Shown: positions 8,239 to 16,320, counted from the stretch's first letter. The stretch is DNA of 64,000 nt from Risungbinella massiliensis (GCF_000942395.1 NZ_LN812103.1:1027207-1091206), one strand, 5' to 3'. Numbers and translations: made by a program. The notes: generated by a model from the letters alone, not told the origin.

Positions 8239-8661
8239 TTAGTCGTTTAAGAAACGTTCTCGAATCTCAGGTGTAGGAATCATACAGCTCTCTTTTTTTC
8301 CGAAAAAGCGATATCGATTTCGTGCAAACCAGCGATAAAGTGGATCTCGGATCATCTTTGGGATGAAAATGAACGGGTAGAGAATTTTCCACCAACCATC
8401 CATTTGTTTGCAGATTCGGAGAATAGCTGTCGATTCGGTATAAATTTTCTCTTGTTCGATTAGAACGATGGAGTCCACTTGCAAAAGGTGTGGTTCTTTT
8501 TGTAAGAGGGATCTAGCAGTTTCTGATTGTAAAGAAGCAAATCGAAACCATCCCTTAGAGTCGTGCCGGATGAGAAATAAAACGGATTGATTACAAAAGT
8601 TACAAACTCCATCAAAAAGGATCACAGCATGATCTTTTGAATCAGCCAAGTGAGTTTTCAT
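8239..8661 (-). CDS. DCC-family thiol-disulfide oxidoreductase (DUF393)
   Basis: 140 residues. The diagnostic DxxCxxC motif is at the N-terminus (VILFDGVCNFCNQSVLFLI), giving a probable redox CxxC pair in a thioredoxin-like fold. I chose ATG 8661 because CGAGGA lies seven bases upstream; an in-frame ATG at 8706 would add 15 residues without a good site. DCC proteins are thought to exchange disulfides, and in Bacillus the YuxK-type proteins belong here. The stop is 17 bases before the DoxX-like gene, so the two form one operon. Confidence 0.88.
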   Translation of the reverse strand: MKTHLADSKDHAVILFDGVCNFCNQSVLFLIRHDSKGWFRFASLQSETARSLLQKEPHLLQVDSIVLIEQEKIYTESTAILRICKQMDGWWKILYPFIFIPKMIRDPLYRWFARNRYRFFGKKESCMIPTPEIRERFLND

Positions 8662-8847
8662 TGGAATTCCTCGTTTCGGTAGATTCTTTTTTATTGTAAT
8701 AAGCAAACCTTAATACGACCTTAAGGTGAGTTTAAACTCAGAGTAATTCAAATTAAAATGGTATACATAGAGAACTATATGAAAGTGAAGTACAAATGAA
8801 ATTTTGATAAATGATCAGTATCAATATATCTTAGTGAGAGGAAATGG

Positions 8848-8884
8848 AGCTATCCATCAGTTTAGTAGAAGGGATAGCTTTTTC
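8848..8884 (+). terminator. Orphan terminator-like hairpin
   Basis: AGCTATCC (8848-8855) pairs with GGATAGCT (8872-8879), followed by TTTTTCT. No plus-strand protein gene precedes it, so it may end a small RNA or be a relic. Confidence 0.5.
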
Positions 8885-8888
8885 TATT

Positions 8889-9035
8889 GCTTGTTGCATA
8901 AATCAAAGTTAGACATAGGCGCCGCCGGTTTTCCCGCTTCTGCTTGTCCTGAGGGATCTGCTCCGGCTCCTTACCGCTCATAGTCGCAGCTCCAAAGGGG
9001 AAAACCTCTGGCTTTAGGCTCATTATGCAACATGC
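8889..9035. mobile_element. MITE-like element with terminal inverted repeats
   Basis: A 147-bp block bounded by near-perfect inverted repeats: GCTTGTTGCATAA (8889-8901) and TTATGCAACATGC (9023-9035), 12 of 13 positions matching. The inside is markedly GC-rich compared with its AT-rich surroundings and contains a second inverted repeat, GGTTTTCCC (8927-8935) with GGGAAAACC (8998-9006), flanked by GCC/GGC arms. It has no coding capacity. Size, terminal repeats and compositional contrast fit a miniature inverted-repeat transposable element or a mobile structured repeat. No convincing target-site duplication was seen. I cannot name a parent transposon. Confidence 0.5.
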
Positions 9036-9056
9036 TCTATTTAAAAAATAACTTAT

Positions 9057-9094
9057 AGAGGGATCTTCGATAAGAACGAGAATCCTCTTTTTGA
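9057..9094 (+). terminator. Orphan terminator-like hairpin
   Basis: AGAGG-AT (9057-9064) pairs with ATCCTCT (9082-9088), with additional inner pairing, followed by TTTTT. It sits between the MITE-like element and the TPR gene with no gene in front of it on this strand. Confidence 0.45.
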
Positions 9095-9226
9095 TACCAT
9101 TTGAAATGCTGAATCATTTTCCTTATAGAATAGGATGCATTAAGAAGTTTGCAGGCGTGAAACTGGTGTTAACCTAAGTTTTCTTTTTTTTTCATCCATT
9201 CGTTATAATAAGAGAGAGATTGGGGG

Positions 9227-9841
9227 ATGGGTATGAAATTGAAAGATGTAAAAGAAGGCCTACCCGACCTTCGCACCCTTGTACAATATAAGCCTGATTT
9301 ATTTTTGCGGGAAGAACCGATCGATCGAGAAGAGTTTGAGCAAGTAATAGAAAAGGCGAGTACATATTTACGACAAATCCTACAAGAGCCCAAAATGGAT
9401 GCAGAAGTCTTTATCTTTCTCTACAGTTATCTAGGAAATGCTTACCGGATCAGTGGTCGAGCCGCCAAAGGAGTACAGTATTTGGAACGGGCATTAGAAA
9501 TGTCACGGTATGATGAAGATGAACAAGCTGAGCTTCGCACTATGATTCGCTTAGGAGAGGCATATAAGTATGCAGGAGATCATGAAGCAGCGTTAGAATG
9601 CTTTGAGCAGGCACTGACTATGAGCCGGGCACAACAACTATTAGAATTCAAAGACTACGCTCTCCAACATATGGGAAAATGTCTCATGGAACTAGGAGAA
9701 TATGAAGAGGCGCTTGCCAAGTTGGAAGAAGCATTACAGATCCGCAAAGACAAAGAGATAGAAGAGCTGATTTTGTCGACTGAAACTGCGATCGTCATGT
9801 TACATATTTTACGCCAGACTACAAGTGAAAAAGTACAATAA
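9227..9841 (+). CDS. Tetratricopeptide-repeat protein
   Basis: 204 residues, cytoplasmic, no signal peptide. At least three TPR-like helical pairs are visible: FIFLYSYLGNAYRISGRAAK, MIRLGEAYKYAGDHEAALEC and DYALQHMGKCLMELGEYEEA, each with the G..Y...G.Y..A pattern. TPR domains mediate protein-protein contacts; no enzymatic domain is present. The start is ATG 9227 or ATG 9233, both behind GGGGG. A TATAAT box at 9204-9209 is a likely -10 element. The gene is followed by a good terminator and is separate from the next operon. Function unknown. Confidence 0.75.
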   Translation: MGMKLKDVKEGLPDLRTLVQYKPDLFLREEPIDREEFEQVIEKASTYLRQILQEPKMDAEVFIFLYSYLGNAYRISGRAAKGVQYLERALEMSRYDEDEQAELRTMIRLGEAYKYAGDHEAALECFEQALTMSRAQQLLEFKDYALQHMGKCLMELGEYEEALAKLEEALQIRKDKEIEELILSTETAIVMLHILRQTTSEKVQ

Positions 9842-9864
9842 GGAACAGATGTTAGGACATAGAC

Positions 9865-9891
9865 TGCTCCCGAAAGTGGGGGCATCTTTTT
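9865..9891 (+). terminator. Terminator after TPR gene
   Basis: TGCTCCC (9865-9871) pairs with GGGGGCA (9878-9884), hexanucleotide loop, followed by TCTTTTTT. Confidence 0.8.
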
Positions 9892-9961
9892 TATGGAAAA
9901 AGAAGGAAAATGTTGGAGTAGGGAGAAAATTGTAAATACTAGTAGGTGGAGGTGAGATGCG

Positions 9962-10438
9962 TTGGTGGCATATTCCAAGAAAACATACCAACTTTTGCGT
10001 CAGCTTGAGAAAAAATTAGATCATTTGTCGAAGCGTCAAGATGAGTTAATTCACCGATTGGATGCGCCTTCTAACCAAGATGTTTTGCTACTTACTGCAC
10101 AAAACAATGAAATAATAGAGGGAAATACCTTACAACCATGTGAGCATGCTACGAATATATGGCAACAAGCACTTCATTGTTTAATGGAGCAGATACCCAG
10201 TGCTAGCTTTGATACATGGTTTTCCGTTACGGAAGCCGTGGGGATACAACAAGGAACGTTGTATATTTATACTCCTAACCATTTTTCTAGAGATTGGCTC
10301 CAAACACAATATGGCATTCAGGTTACTTCTATCTTACGAACGATTGAACCAGAAGTAGCCTCCGTACAGTTTCTTAGTCAAAATTTGCATAGATTCTCCA
10401 AAAGAGATGAGAAGGAGGCAGCAAATGAACTCTGTTGA
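9962..10438 (+). CDS. Stand-alone DnaA N-terminal (domain I) protein
   Basis: 158 residues. Residues about 64-140 (NIWQQALHCLMEQIPSASFD, TWFSVTEAVGIQQGTLYIYT, then FSRDWLQTQYGIQV) reproduce DnaA domain I: the WQ.AL..I....SFDTW opening, the T.A strand and the FARDWL helix. The initiator's AAA+ ATPase and DNA-binding domains are absent. An N-terminal heptad-like coiled coil (LLRQLEKKLDHLSKRQDELIHRL) precedes it. DnaA domain I mediates self-oligomerisation and binds regulators such as SirA or DnaD and the helicase loader machinery, so this protein may contact DnaA or its partners. That role is inference. Start is TTG 9962 behind GGAGGTGA; GTG 9965 is possible. It overlaps the next gene by 14 bases. 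Confidence 0.82.
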   Translation: MVAYSKKTYQLLRQLEKKLDHLSKRQDELIHRLDAPSNQDVLLLTAQNNEIIEGNTLQPCEHATNIWQQALHCLMEQIPSASFDTWFSVTEAVGIQQGTLYIYTPNHFSRDWLQTQYGIQVTSILRTIEPEVASVQFLSQNLHRFSKRDEKEAANELC

Positions 10439-10667
10439 GAACTTAGTGAAACTAATCTCACATTCCGTGCGAGAAAATTTATACGAAGACTTTAGTATTT
10501 TGCATCAGCGTTTGGACCGTTTACAAGTAGAAGTAAGGTCTGTTCGTGTAGAGATGAAAGAGCTTTTACGTCGATTAGATTCTTTAGAACAAGATATGGG
10601 ATTTACGAAACAGGCTGTCATAGAATTGCGATACGAACTCCATAAGAAAGAAGGAGTTCGTACCTAA
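10425..10667 (+). CDS. Small coiled-coil protein, partner of DnaA-domain protein
   Basis: 80 residues, almost wholly amphipathic helix: VENLVKLISHSVRENLYEDF, then LHQRLDRLQVEVRSVRVEMK and LLRRLDSLEQDMG with heptad leucines. No membrane segment or enzyme motif. ATG 10425 follows AAGGAGG at good spacing and lies inside the end of the DnaA-domain-I gene, so the two are co-translated. The shared coiled-coil character suggests they form a complex, which is inference. Family not recognised. Confidence 0.7.
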   Translation: MNSVENLVKLISHSVRENLYEDFSILHQRLDRLQVEVRSVRVEMKELLRRLDSLEQDMGFTKQAVIELRYELHKKEGVRT

Positions 10668-10701
10668 GTTGTAACGGACGATTCTCGATTCTTACCCTAT
10701 T

Positions 10702-11121
10702 CTAGGCGAAATATTCTTGATGATGTTTTTGAAAAAATATAACTACTTCTTCATATATCTCGTCCGGAATTTCTGTTAAGGCTCTGTCTTGGATTTCAAA
10801 AAAGTATAATTCTTCTTGGAGTTTTTCTTTTTGATAGAAGGTAGCATACAGCTTTTTTTTCCACTCAAAGGTAGCAGCCAAGATCACTGATATCCGTTCT
10901 TTTTGTAACTCTAGTTGTGAGAAAAAGAACTCTCCTACCTCATCAAGTACTTGCTCTTGATAACTTTCTCCTGGATGTAGAAGCTCCATTCGATCTGGAC
11001 TAATTTGGTCTACTAAGTAGATCTCTTTTTTTTGTTCTTTTTCCCAGACAACGAGTAGATGTTGAACATTATGGTGAAGGAACAAAAATTGATAGGGAGT
11101 TTGAAATTGGAATGCAAACAT
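10702..11121 (-). CDS. Hypothetical protein, 139 aa
   Basis: MFAFQFQTPYQFLFLHHNVQ ... EEVVIFFQKHHQEYFA. Acidic, aromatic-rich, mostly predicted beta strands followed by helices; no signal peptide, membrane segment or recognisable catalytic motif. ATG 11121 has AAGAGGAG about ten bases upstream. It converges on the DnaA-domain operon and its 5' end lies next to the decayed tnpB element. I do not recognise the family. Confidence 0.6.
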   Translation of the reverse strand: MFAFQFQTPYQFLFLHHNVQHLLVVWEKEQKKEIYLVDQISPDRMELLHPGESYQEQVLDEVGEFFFSQLELQKERISVILAATFEWKKKLYATFYQKEKLQEELYFFEIQDRALTEIPDEIYEEVVIFFQKHHQEYFA

Positions 11122-11167
11122 GTATACATAACTCCTCTTTTATCTGATTTATTCGATTAATTATACA

Positions 11168-12415
11168 TGTTGAACACTCCCCCCACCTACATTAACGCTA
11201 AGAGGTGAGGGATTCTTGGGTAATCCCATCTACCGATAGGAAATGTACCAAGCTCAAACCGTAGTTCCTACGGCAAGAAGTCTCATACCTTCTTTTACTA
11301 TATTCTGAGCGGCATTCATGTCACGATCATGTTCTGTTCGACACTCAGGGCATGTCCAACTTCGAAGGTTTAGGTTTTTCACCTCTTTATTTCGATAGCC
11401 ACAGCAGGAGCATAGCTGACTAGATGGAAACGTTTTTCCTACTTTCACGATGGAGAAAATCATGTCTCGCATTCACGATCTTTTCATGGATTTTGGCGAC
11501 TCGGATTCGTGCTTTGTTCCAGTTAGAACTTCCTTTGGTACGTCTCGACATGGTTCTTTGGGCTTTCACTAGCTTCTGTTCATATTGTCGAAAATACCTG
11601 AGGAGCTGGATCTTTTGTTCCATTGGAACAAACTGCAAAATCTTTCAGTCCCAAATCAATCCCCATCGCTTGGTCAGGGTCTACTGTGTGGTTAAAGGCA
11701 TTGGTGTAACTCACAAAGAATGGAAACAAAATCTTTGCCAGTAGGGTTTACGAATGGTAGCAGAAAGGATTTTCCCTTCTACTTCTCGAGATTTGGCAAA
11801 CGTTACGCTTTGGAAGTTTGACTTTGTTCTCCGACACTTCAATACTTGGATTGCTCTTCTTGGGATAATTACATTGACTGGTATAAGACTGTACTGGATT
11901 CCGTTTGCGTTTCCATTGTGGTCGGTCATTTTGTTTTTGGAAGAAACGACGAAAAGCATCTGTTAAATTTTTTAACGAGTTTTGGAGCGAAGTGGAGTCT
12001 ACTTCTCGTAACGATTCCTTTTCTTTTTTGAGTTGTGTCAACAAACGAGAACAAGTAGGATAGGTGAGTCCTTTCTTCGTTTCTCGATAAGCTTCTTGCC
12101 ATTTGCTAAGAAATGGTTAAAAACAAAGCGACTACAGCCGATCGATTGATGAATGAATCGTACTTGTTCCTGAGTAGGATCGATCCGAAACTGAAATGCT
12201 TTATATAATTGGTTTCACCTCCCTCCGAATAGTTGAAAATATCTTACAACTTTTTAGAATAATGTCAATGTCATTCGGGAGGATCAAGAAATTCACGAAG
12301 GAAAAAACACCAAAATAGGTCAGACTTGTGAGAGGATAGAAACCCTCCCTCGTCCGACGCAGATTCATCTCCCACTTTCGCTATACTTAGAAGTGGGAGT
12401 ATTTTCCGCTATACA
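11168..12415 (-). mobile_element. Decayed IS200/IS605-type (tnpB-only, IS1341-like) element
   Basis: The region holds a broken tnpB flanked by structures typical of this group. The right-end segment (11168-11270, after the tnpB stop, minus strand) is an AT-poor structured stretch with CTCACC/GGTGAG-type hairpins ending in GGGGGGAGTGTTCAAC. The left end has a 9-bp hairpin CTCCCACTT (12369-12377) with AAGTGGGAG (12391-12399). No tnpA (Y1 transposase) is present, so it could move only with a helper in trans. Exact boundaries are estimates; such elements insert without target duplication, so none is expected. Confidence 0.7.
11254..12210 (-). pseudogene. Broken tnpB (RNA-guided endonuclease of IS605 family)
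   Basis: Several frames together read as TnpB. The N-terminus is YKAFQFRIDPTQEQVRFIHQ, preceded by a good GGAGGTGA site but with TTA where the ATG should be. Next comes LLTQLKKEKESLREVDSTSL, then QNSLKNLTDAFRRFF; RuvC-I follows as GIDLGLKDFAVCSNG, and the C-terminus carries the CSCCG/CPECR zinc ribbon and Ruv[15 protein letters not shown]. At least three frameshifts are present. Between ARHDFLH and GKTFPSSQ roughly 60-70 residues are missing, which removes the RuvC-II glutamate segment. The gene is therefore inactive as a nuclease. The frameshifts themselves are seen directly; the deletion size is estimated from family length. Confidence 0.85.
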
Positions 12416-12429
12416 TAGATAAAAAAAGA

Positions 12430-12462
12430 ACAAGCACTGCCCCTATTTTGGAGAGTGCTTGT
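12430..12462 (-). terminator. Terminator of the Opu operon
   Basis: ACAAGCACT (12430-12438) pairs with AGTGCTTGT (12454-12462); the minus-strand transcript ends in a U run (12429-12421). It lies just past the stop of the fused permease/binding-protein gene. Confidence 0.85.
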
Positions 12463-12483
12463 CTAATTGGTAAGCTTTCCCAA

Positions 12484-14214
12484 TTACTCTTCTTGCTTGT
12501 TCACACCAGCAGTGATCTTGGCAACATGTTCTGAATGGCTTTTCACCCATTTTGCTGCTGCTTCCTCTGGAGTCATCCCAGTTGAGATATCTAACATCAC
12601 TTCTTCCATATCTTTTGGGCTCCATTCAAACTGATCGATGATTTTAAATGCTTCTGGTCGATCTTCTTTCAGTCCTTTGCGAACCAAGGTGAAGATGTTT
12701 TCAGATTCGCCAAATACTTTCTTTGGATCATCTAAGTACTTGAGCTCATATTTCAAGAACATCCAGTGCGGTGTCCACCCAGTGATCACAATTGGTTTTT
12801 TATCACGATATGCTTTATCGAGCTCTGCCACCATCGCAGCATCCGAACCTTCGATAAGGTCCATACCTAGATTGTATTCTTTGAGGGCGTTCCTTGTTTT
12901 ATCCATAATTCCAGATCCTGGATCGATCCCTACAATACGATTCTGGAAATCACCCTTTTGGTTTGCCAACTCGGGGATACTATTGATTTGCACATATTTT
13001 GGAACGACTAGCCCAAGACGGGTGTTTTTCAGATTCGGACCTAGATTGACTAAGTCTTTTTTATAGCGGTCGTATTGAGGTTTGGATGTAGTAGGGAGCC
13101 AAGCAGCTACCATTGCATCAGCATTGCCCGTTGCGACTGCATCATACATCGGTCCTACATCAACACGAGTTAGTTTTACTTGGAAACCTTGATCTTCTAG
13201 AATCTTTTTCAATACATTGGTACTAGCCTCTTCTGAAGCCCAGTTAACATAGACTAGTTTAATTTCATTGGTCTGTACTCCACCACGAGCAAAACTGGTA
13301 ACAGTGAGAGCGAGTACAGTAAGTATTGCGATTGGACCTGCCCATTTTCGAGTACGTGCCAAAAATGGGATTTGGCCTTTTTGAGCATCCTCACGGCTTT
13401 TGCTCAAGTTTTGAGTTAATCTGTCCAAAATGATCGCGATGATTACGATGGCAATCCCGCTTTCAAATCCGATTCCGACTTTGAGTCGTGTAATCGACTC
13501 GAGTACAACGGCACCTAATCCTTCTGCTCCAATCATACTAGCAGTAACAACCATAGATAAAGCTAGCATAATGGTCTGATTGATCCCAGCTAGAATGGTC
13601 TGTTTGGCTAGTGGGATCTCCACTTTAAATAGTTTCTGAGAGGGAGTAGAGCCAAATGCATCTGCTGCTTCTTTAAGATCCGCAGGAACTTGGCGAAGTC
13701 CTAAATTGGTAAAGCGAATCGTAGGCGGCATCGCAAAAATGACAGAGGCGATTACCCCTGGTACGGTGCCAAGTGAGAAAAAGAATACAGCAGGGATCAA
13801 ATAGACAAAGGCAGGCATGGTCTGCATAAAATCCAAAATGGGTTTCAGGATTTTTTGTGCTCGGTCACTTTGCCCAGCCCACAGACCGAGTGGAATTCCT
13901 ATGATAATCGCGATCAAAGTAGAAGTGAGTACGAGCGCAAGTGTTTGAGCGCTCTCATCCCAATAGCCCAAATTTAAAATAAGCAAAAGTCCAGCTAACG
14001 CAAAGATCGCGATACGTACTTGTGTGATCCATAAGATAAAGAAAGTAAGGATCAAAATAGTGGCAAGTGGTGGTAGTACCGTCATGATTCGTACAAAGAA
14101 ATCTACAACTGGTTCGATTATCCCACTTATTACGTTAAACAATGGTTCAAAATTATTTTGTAACCATCGAATAAAAGCATCTACCCATTCAGCAAGTGGA
14201 AGCTTTGGAATCAT
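12484..14214 (-). CDS. opuABC: Glycine betaine/proline ABC transporter, fused permease and substrate-binding protein
   Basis: 576 residues. Residues 1-290 are a ProW/OpuAB-type permease with several membrane helices and the EAA-like loop (LKEAADAFGSTPSQKLFKVE). After a further hydrophobic segment (WAGPIAILTVLALTVTSFA) comes an OpuAC-type binding domain: VYVNWASEEASTNVLKKILE, later AAWLPTT and GWTPHWMF, whose tryptophans would form the aromatic cage for the quaternary amine. The fusion places the binding domain outside, tethered to the membrane, as in Lactococcus OpuA. The role is uptake of compatible solutes under osmotic stress. The start overlaps the ATPase stop by 4 bases. Confidence 0.9.
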   Translation of the reverse strand: MIPKLPLAEWVDAFIRWLQNNFEPLFNVISGIIEPVVDFFVRIMTVLPPLATILILTFFILWITQVRIAIFALAGLLLILNLGYWDESAQTLALVLTSTLIAIIIGIPLGLWAGQSDRAQKILKPILDFMQTMPAFVYLIPAVFFFSLGTVPGVIASVIFAMPPTIRFTNLGLRQVPADLKEAADAFGSTPSQKLFKVEIPLAKQTILAGINQTIMLALSMVVTASMIGAEGLGAVVLESITRLKVGIGFESGIAIVIIAIILDRLTQNLSKSREDAQKGQIPFLARTRKWAGPIAILTVLALTVTSFARGGVQTNEIKLVYVNWASEEASTNVLKKILEDQGFQVKLTRVDVGPMYDAVATGNADAMVAAWLPTTSKPQYDRYKKDLVNLGPNLKNTRLGLVVPKYVQINSIPELANQKGDFQNRIVGIDPGSGIMDKTRNALKEYNLGMDLIEGSDAAMVAELDKAYRDKKPIVITGWTPHWMFLKYELKYLDDPKKVFGESENIFTLVRKGLKEDRPEAFKIIDQFEWSPKDMEEVMLDISTGMTPEEAAAKWVKSHSEHVAKITAGVNKQEE

Positions 14215-15413
14215 TCGTTATCGCCTCCATTCTCAGCGAGTGCCGCAAAGACAGCACCGCGACCTACGATTCCGACCAATTTGCCATCTTCGTTGGTCAC
14301 TACTGCTGGATAGAGAAACTCTGTTTCTGCCATTGCAGTCAAAATTTCGCTTACAGGTGTGTCTTTTTGTACTGTCGCAAATTTCGAATCTGGAATTAAA
14401 ATATCTTCGAGTGTTAGATTGTTCTCCACTGCTTTTTTTGCCCCATCAGCAGTGACGAGTCCTTTCACTCTTCTCTCTCTATCTACGACCACTAGTGTTG
14501 GGATGGCCTGTTCTTTCATGGTTTTGAGTGCAACACGGGGACCGTTCTTGCCGAGAGTGATGCTTGATCCTGTACGCATGATGGATTCGGCTGTGAGAAC
14601 TTGTGAGAGATTGACACTCTCGACAAATCGTCTGACATATTCATTGGCAGGGTTGGTGAGGATTTCTTCTGGCGTTCCGATCTGCTGAACGGTACCGTCC
14701 CTCATCAAGACAATCCGATCCCCTATATGTATTGCCTCATCTAGATCGTGGGTAATGAAGATGATGGTCTTTTGTAACCGTTGTTGCAGGTCAATTAATT
14801 CGTCTTGCATCCCTTTGCGGATCAAAGGGTCTAATGCGCTAAATGCTTCATCCATCAATAGAATATCTGGATCATTTGCCATGGCACGTGCCAATCCAAC
14901 ACGTTGTTGCATCCCCCCACTTAATTGACTAGGTTTTTGAGAAGCATAGTTTTTAAGACCTACTAATTCTAGTGCTTCCAGCGCCTTTTGTTCGCGTTCT
15001 TCTTTTTTCATTCCTTGAATTTCTAAACCAAATTCAACATTCTCCAACACAGTTCGATGGGGGAATAGGGCAAATTTCTGAAAGACCATACCCATTTTTT
15101 GTCTGCGTACTTGTCGTAACTTTTCTGGGGACATCTTGGCAATATCTTTTCCATCTAACAAGATAGACCCATCTGTCGGCTCAATTAGTCTGTTCAACAA
15201 ACGAACAAGCGTTGACTTTCCACTACCAGAGAGCCCCATGATGACAAATATTTCGCCACTGTAGATATCAAAGGTGGCTCTGTTTACTCCGACCGTACAA
15301 CCAGTCTCTTTTAAAATTTCTTCTTTGCTTTTTCCTTCATCCAACAATTCCAATGCTCTAGAAGGAGAACGACCAAAGATTTTGGTAAGATTTCGTATTT
15401 CTAACTTATCCAT
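14211..15413 (-). CDS. opuAA: Glycine betaine ABC transporter ATP-binding protein with CBS domains
   Basis: About 400 residues. Walker A is GLSGSGKST, the ABC signature LSGGMQQRVGLARA and Walker B ILLMDEAFSALDP. The C-terminal third contains a CBS pair (SIMRTGSSITLG and later FATVQKDTPVSEILTAM). In OpuA-type importers this pair senses ionic strength or cyclic-di-AMP to gate transport. I chose ATG 15413 because GGAGGTTGAG lies immediately upstream; an in-frame ATG at 15488 would add 25 atypical residues. It forms a two-gene operon with the fused permease/binding protein. A palindrome lies 77 bases upstream of the start. Confidence 0.92.
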   Translation of the reverse strand: MDKLEIRNLTKIFGRSPSRALELLDEGKSKEEILKETGCTVGVNRATFDIYSGEIFVIMGLSGSGKSTLVRLLNRLIEPTDGSILLDGKDIAKMSPEKLRQVRRQKMGMVFQKFALFPHRTVLENVEFGLEIQGMKKEEREQKALEALELVGLKNYASQKPSQLSGGMQQRVGLARAMANDPDILLMDEAFSALDPLIRKGMQDELIDLQQRLQKTIIFITHDLDEAIHIGDRIVLMRDGTVQQIGTPEEILTNPANEYVRRFVESVNLSQVLTAESIMRTGSSITLGKNGPRVALKTMKEQAIPTLVVVDRERRVKGLVTADGAKKAVENNLTLEDILIPDSKFATVQKDTPVSEILTAMAETEFLYPAVVTNEDGKLVGIVGRGAVFAALAENGGDNE

Positions 15414-15489
15414 TCTCAACCTCCACATTCGTTGTTCTCTTTGGTTCTGTGTTATAGGATGTGTCAAAATAGCTTTGCTTAGCACCACT

Positions 15490-15504
15490 ACTCAAAATTT
15501 GAGT
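15490..15504. promoter_or_regulatory. Palindromic operator candidate upstream of opu operon
   Basis: ACTCAAA-A-TTTGAGT, perfect 7-bp arms around one base, about 77 bases upstream of the opuAA start. Its minus-strand TTGAGT could serve as a weak -35. Bacillus opu genes are controlled by MarR-type GbsR/OpcR repressors, so a repressor site is plausible but unproven. Confidence 0.4.
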
Positions 15505-16095
15505 AAAAGGTCTAAGGGACGAATTGGGAAAGTGATTTGGCTGATTCTCGAAGAGTTTCAAAGAAAAAAGGGCACCAATTTTGGTTTTTGAGAAATAGCT
15601 TCTAGTGTTAAAGGGGGAAGAAAGACCATTTCACAGACGATAAAGGCAGCATTATGTATAAGCATTCGAGGGTATGTTTAGGTTCATTCCACATATGAAA
15701 CATTTTAAAACAAGAATTATTTTCCAAATGAACAAAGACGCACTCATATGGAAGCGTCCGCTGATCTTTCGCAGTGTCTTTAGATCCTTGTAGTCTAAAG
15801 TGTTTTATGAAAAAGACCGTTTTTCATTTTTATTGTTAGATTGGCTGAAAAATATTTATTGCAAGTTTTATACGATAGTAGAATCTTCCTGTTGGGCTAT
15901 AAATAAATTTCTGAAACAGCTGGCCCTCTAGTTGATTATGGAGATTTTGAATCTCTCCTGATTTACTCGGTGAAAAAGTGACTACTGAACGTTTGGTCTA
16001 TAGGAAAACATCCCTTTTCTGAAAAAGCCATATAATGCCTTTATTATATGGAACTATTCAAATAACAAGCAGTTTTCGCACCATAAAAACCATGC
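15505..16095. other. Non-coding intergenic region with hairpins
   Basis: Nearly 600 AT-rich bases with no supportable gene. Inverted repeats seen: CTTTAGA (15778-15784) with TCTAAAG (15794-15800); a terminator-like ATGAAAAA (15807-15814) with TTTTTCAT (15820-15827) then Ts; and CCATATAAT (16028-16036) with ATTATATGG (16043-16051), a perfect 9-bp palindrome upstream of the small membrane-protein gene. The last could be an operator. Confidence 0.5.
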
Positions 16096-16136
16096 TATAC
16101 TGAGGGTGTTTGTCAGGGAAGAGGAGGTCTTGGTAT

Positions 16137-16277
16137 ATGAAATCGCAAGTTACGGAATCAACAACAGAACATCCAGCGGAAGATTTGATGACGACTGGTA
16201 TGGGAGCAGTTGTATTTGGTGGGCTACTATTTGGAGTCTTTATCGTAGCTCAAGTAGTTCAGGTACTATTTTTCTAA
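16137..16277 (+). CDS. 46-aa small single-pass membrane protein
   Basis: ATG 16137 follows GAGGAGGT at nine bases. The product is a short polar head (MKSQVTESTTEHPAEDLMTT) and one long hydrophobic helix (GAVVFGGLLFGVFIVAQVVQ, then VLFF). It is reminiscent in layout, not in clear sequence, of the small YqzM-type membrane proteins of Bacillus. A TATACT at 16096-16101 is a probable -10. A hairpin terminator follows, so the gene stands alone between the opu and sucCD units. Coding nature rests on the ribosome-binding site, the hydrophobic pattern and the flanking terminator. Confidence 0.65.
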   Translation: MKSQVTESTTEHPAEDLMTTGMGAVVFGGLLFGVFIVAQVVQVLFF

Positions 16278-16293
16278 TATCTTCTAATCTAAT

Positions 16294-16317
16294 GGGGACC
16301 TTCAAGGTGCCCTTTTT
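16294..16317 (+). terminator. Terminator after 46-aa membrane protein gene
   Basis: GGG-ACCTT pairs with AAGGT-CCC around a tight loop, followed by TTTTT. Confidence 0.7.
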
Positions 16318-16320
16318 CGC

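Noticed and set aside
8842-8911. Short plus-strand ORF (MELSISLVEGIAFSIACC...) entering the MITE-like element
   Set aside because: Only about 22 codons, and its body coincides with a terminator-like hairpin; no evidence that it is translated.
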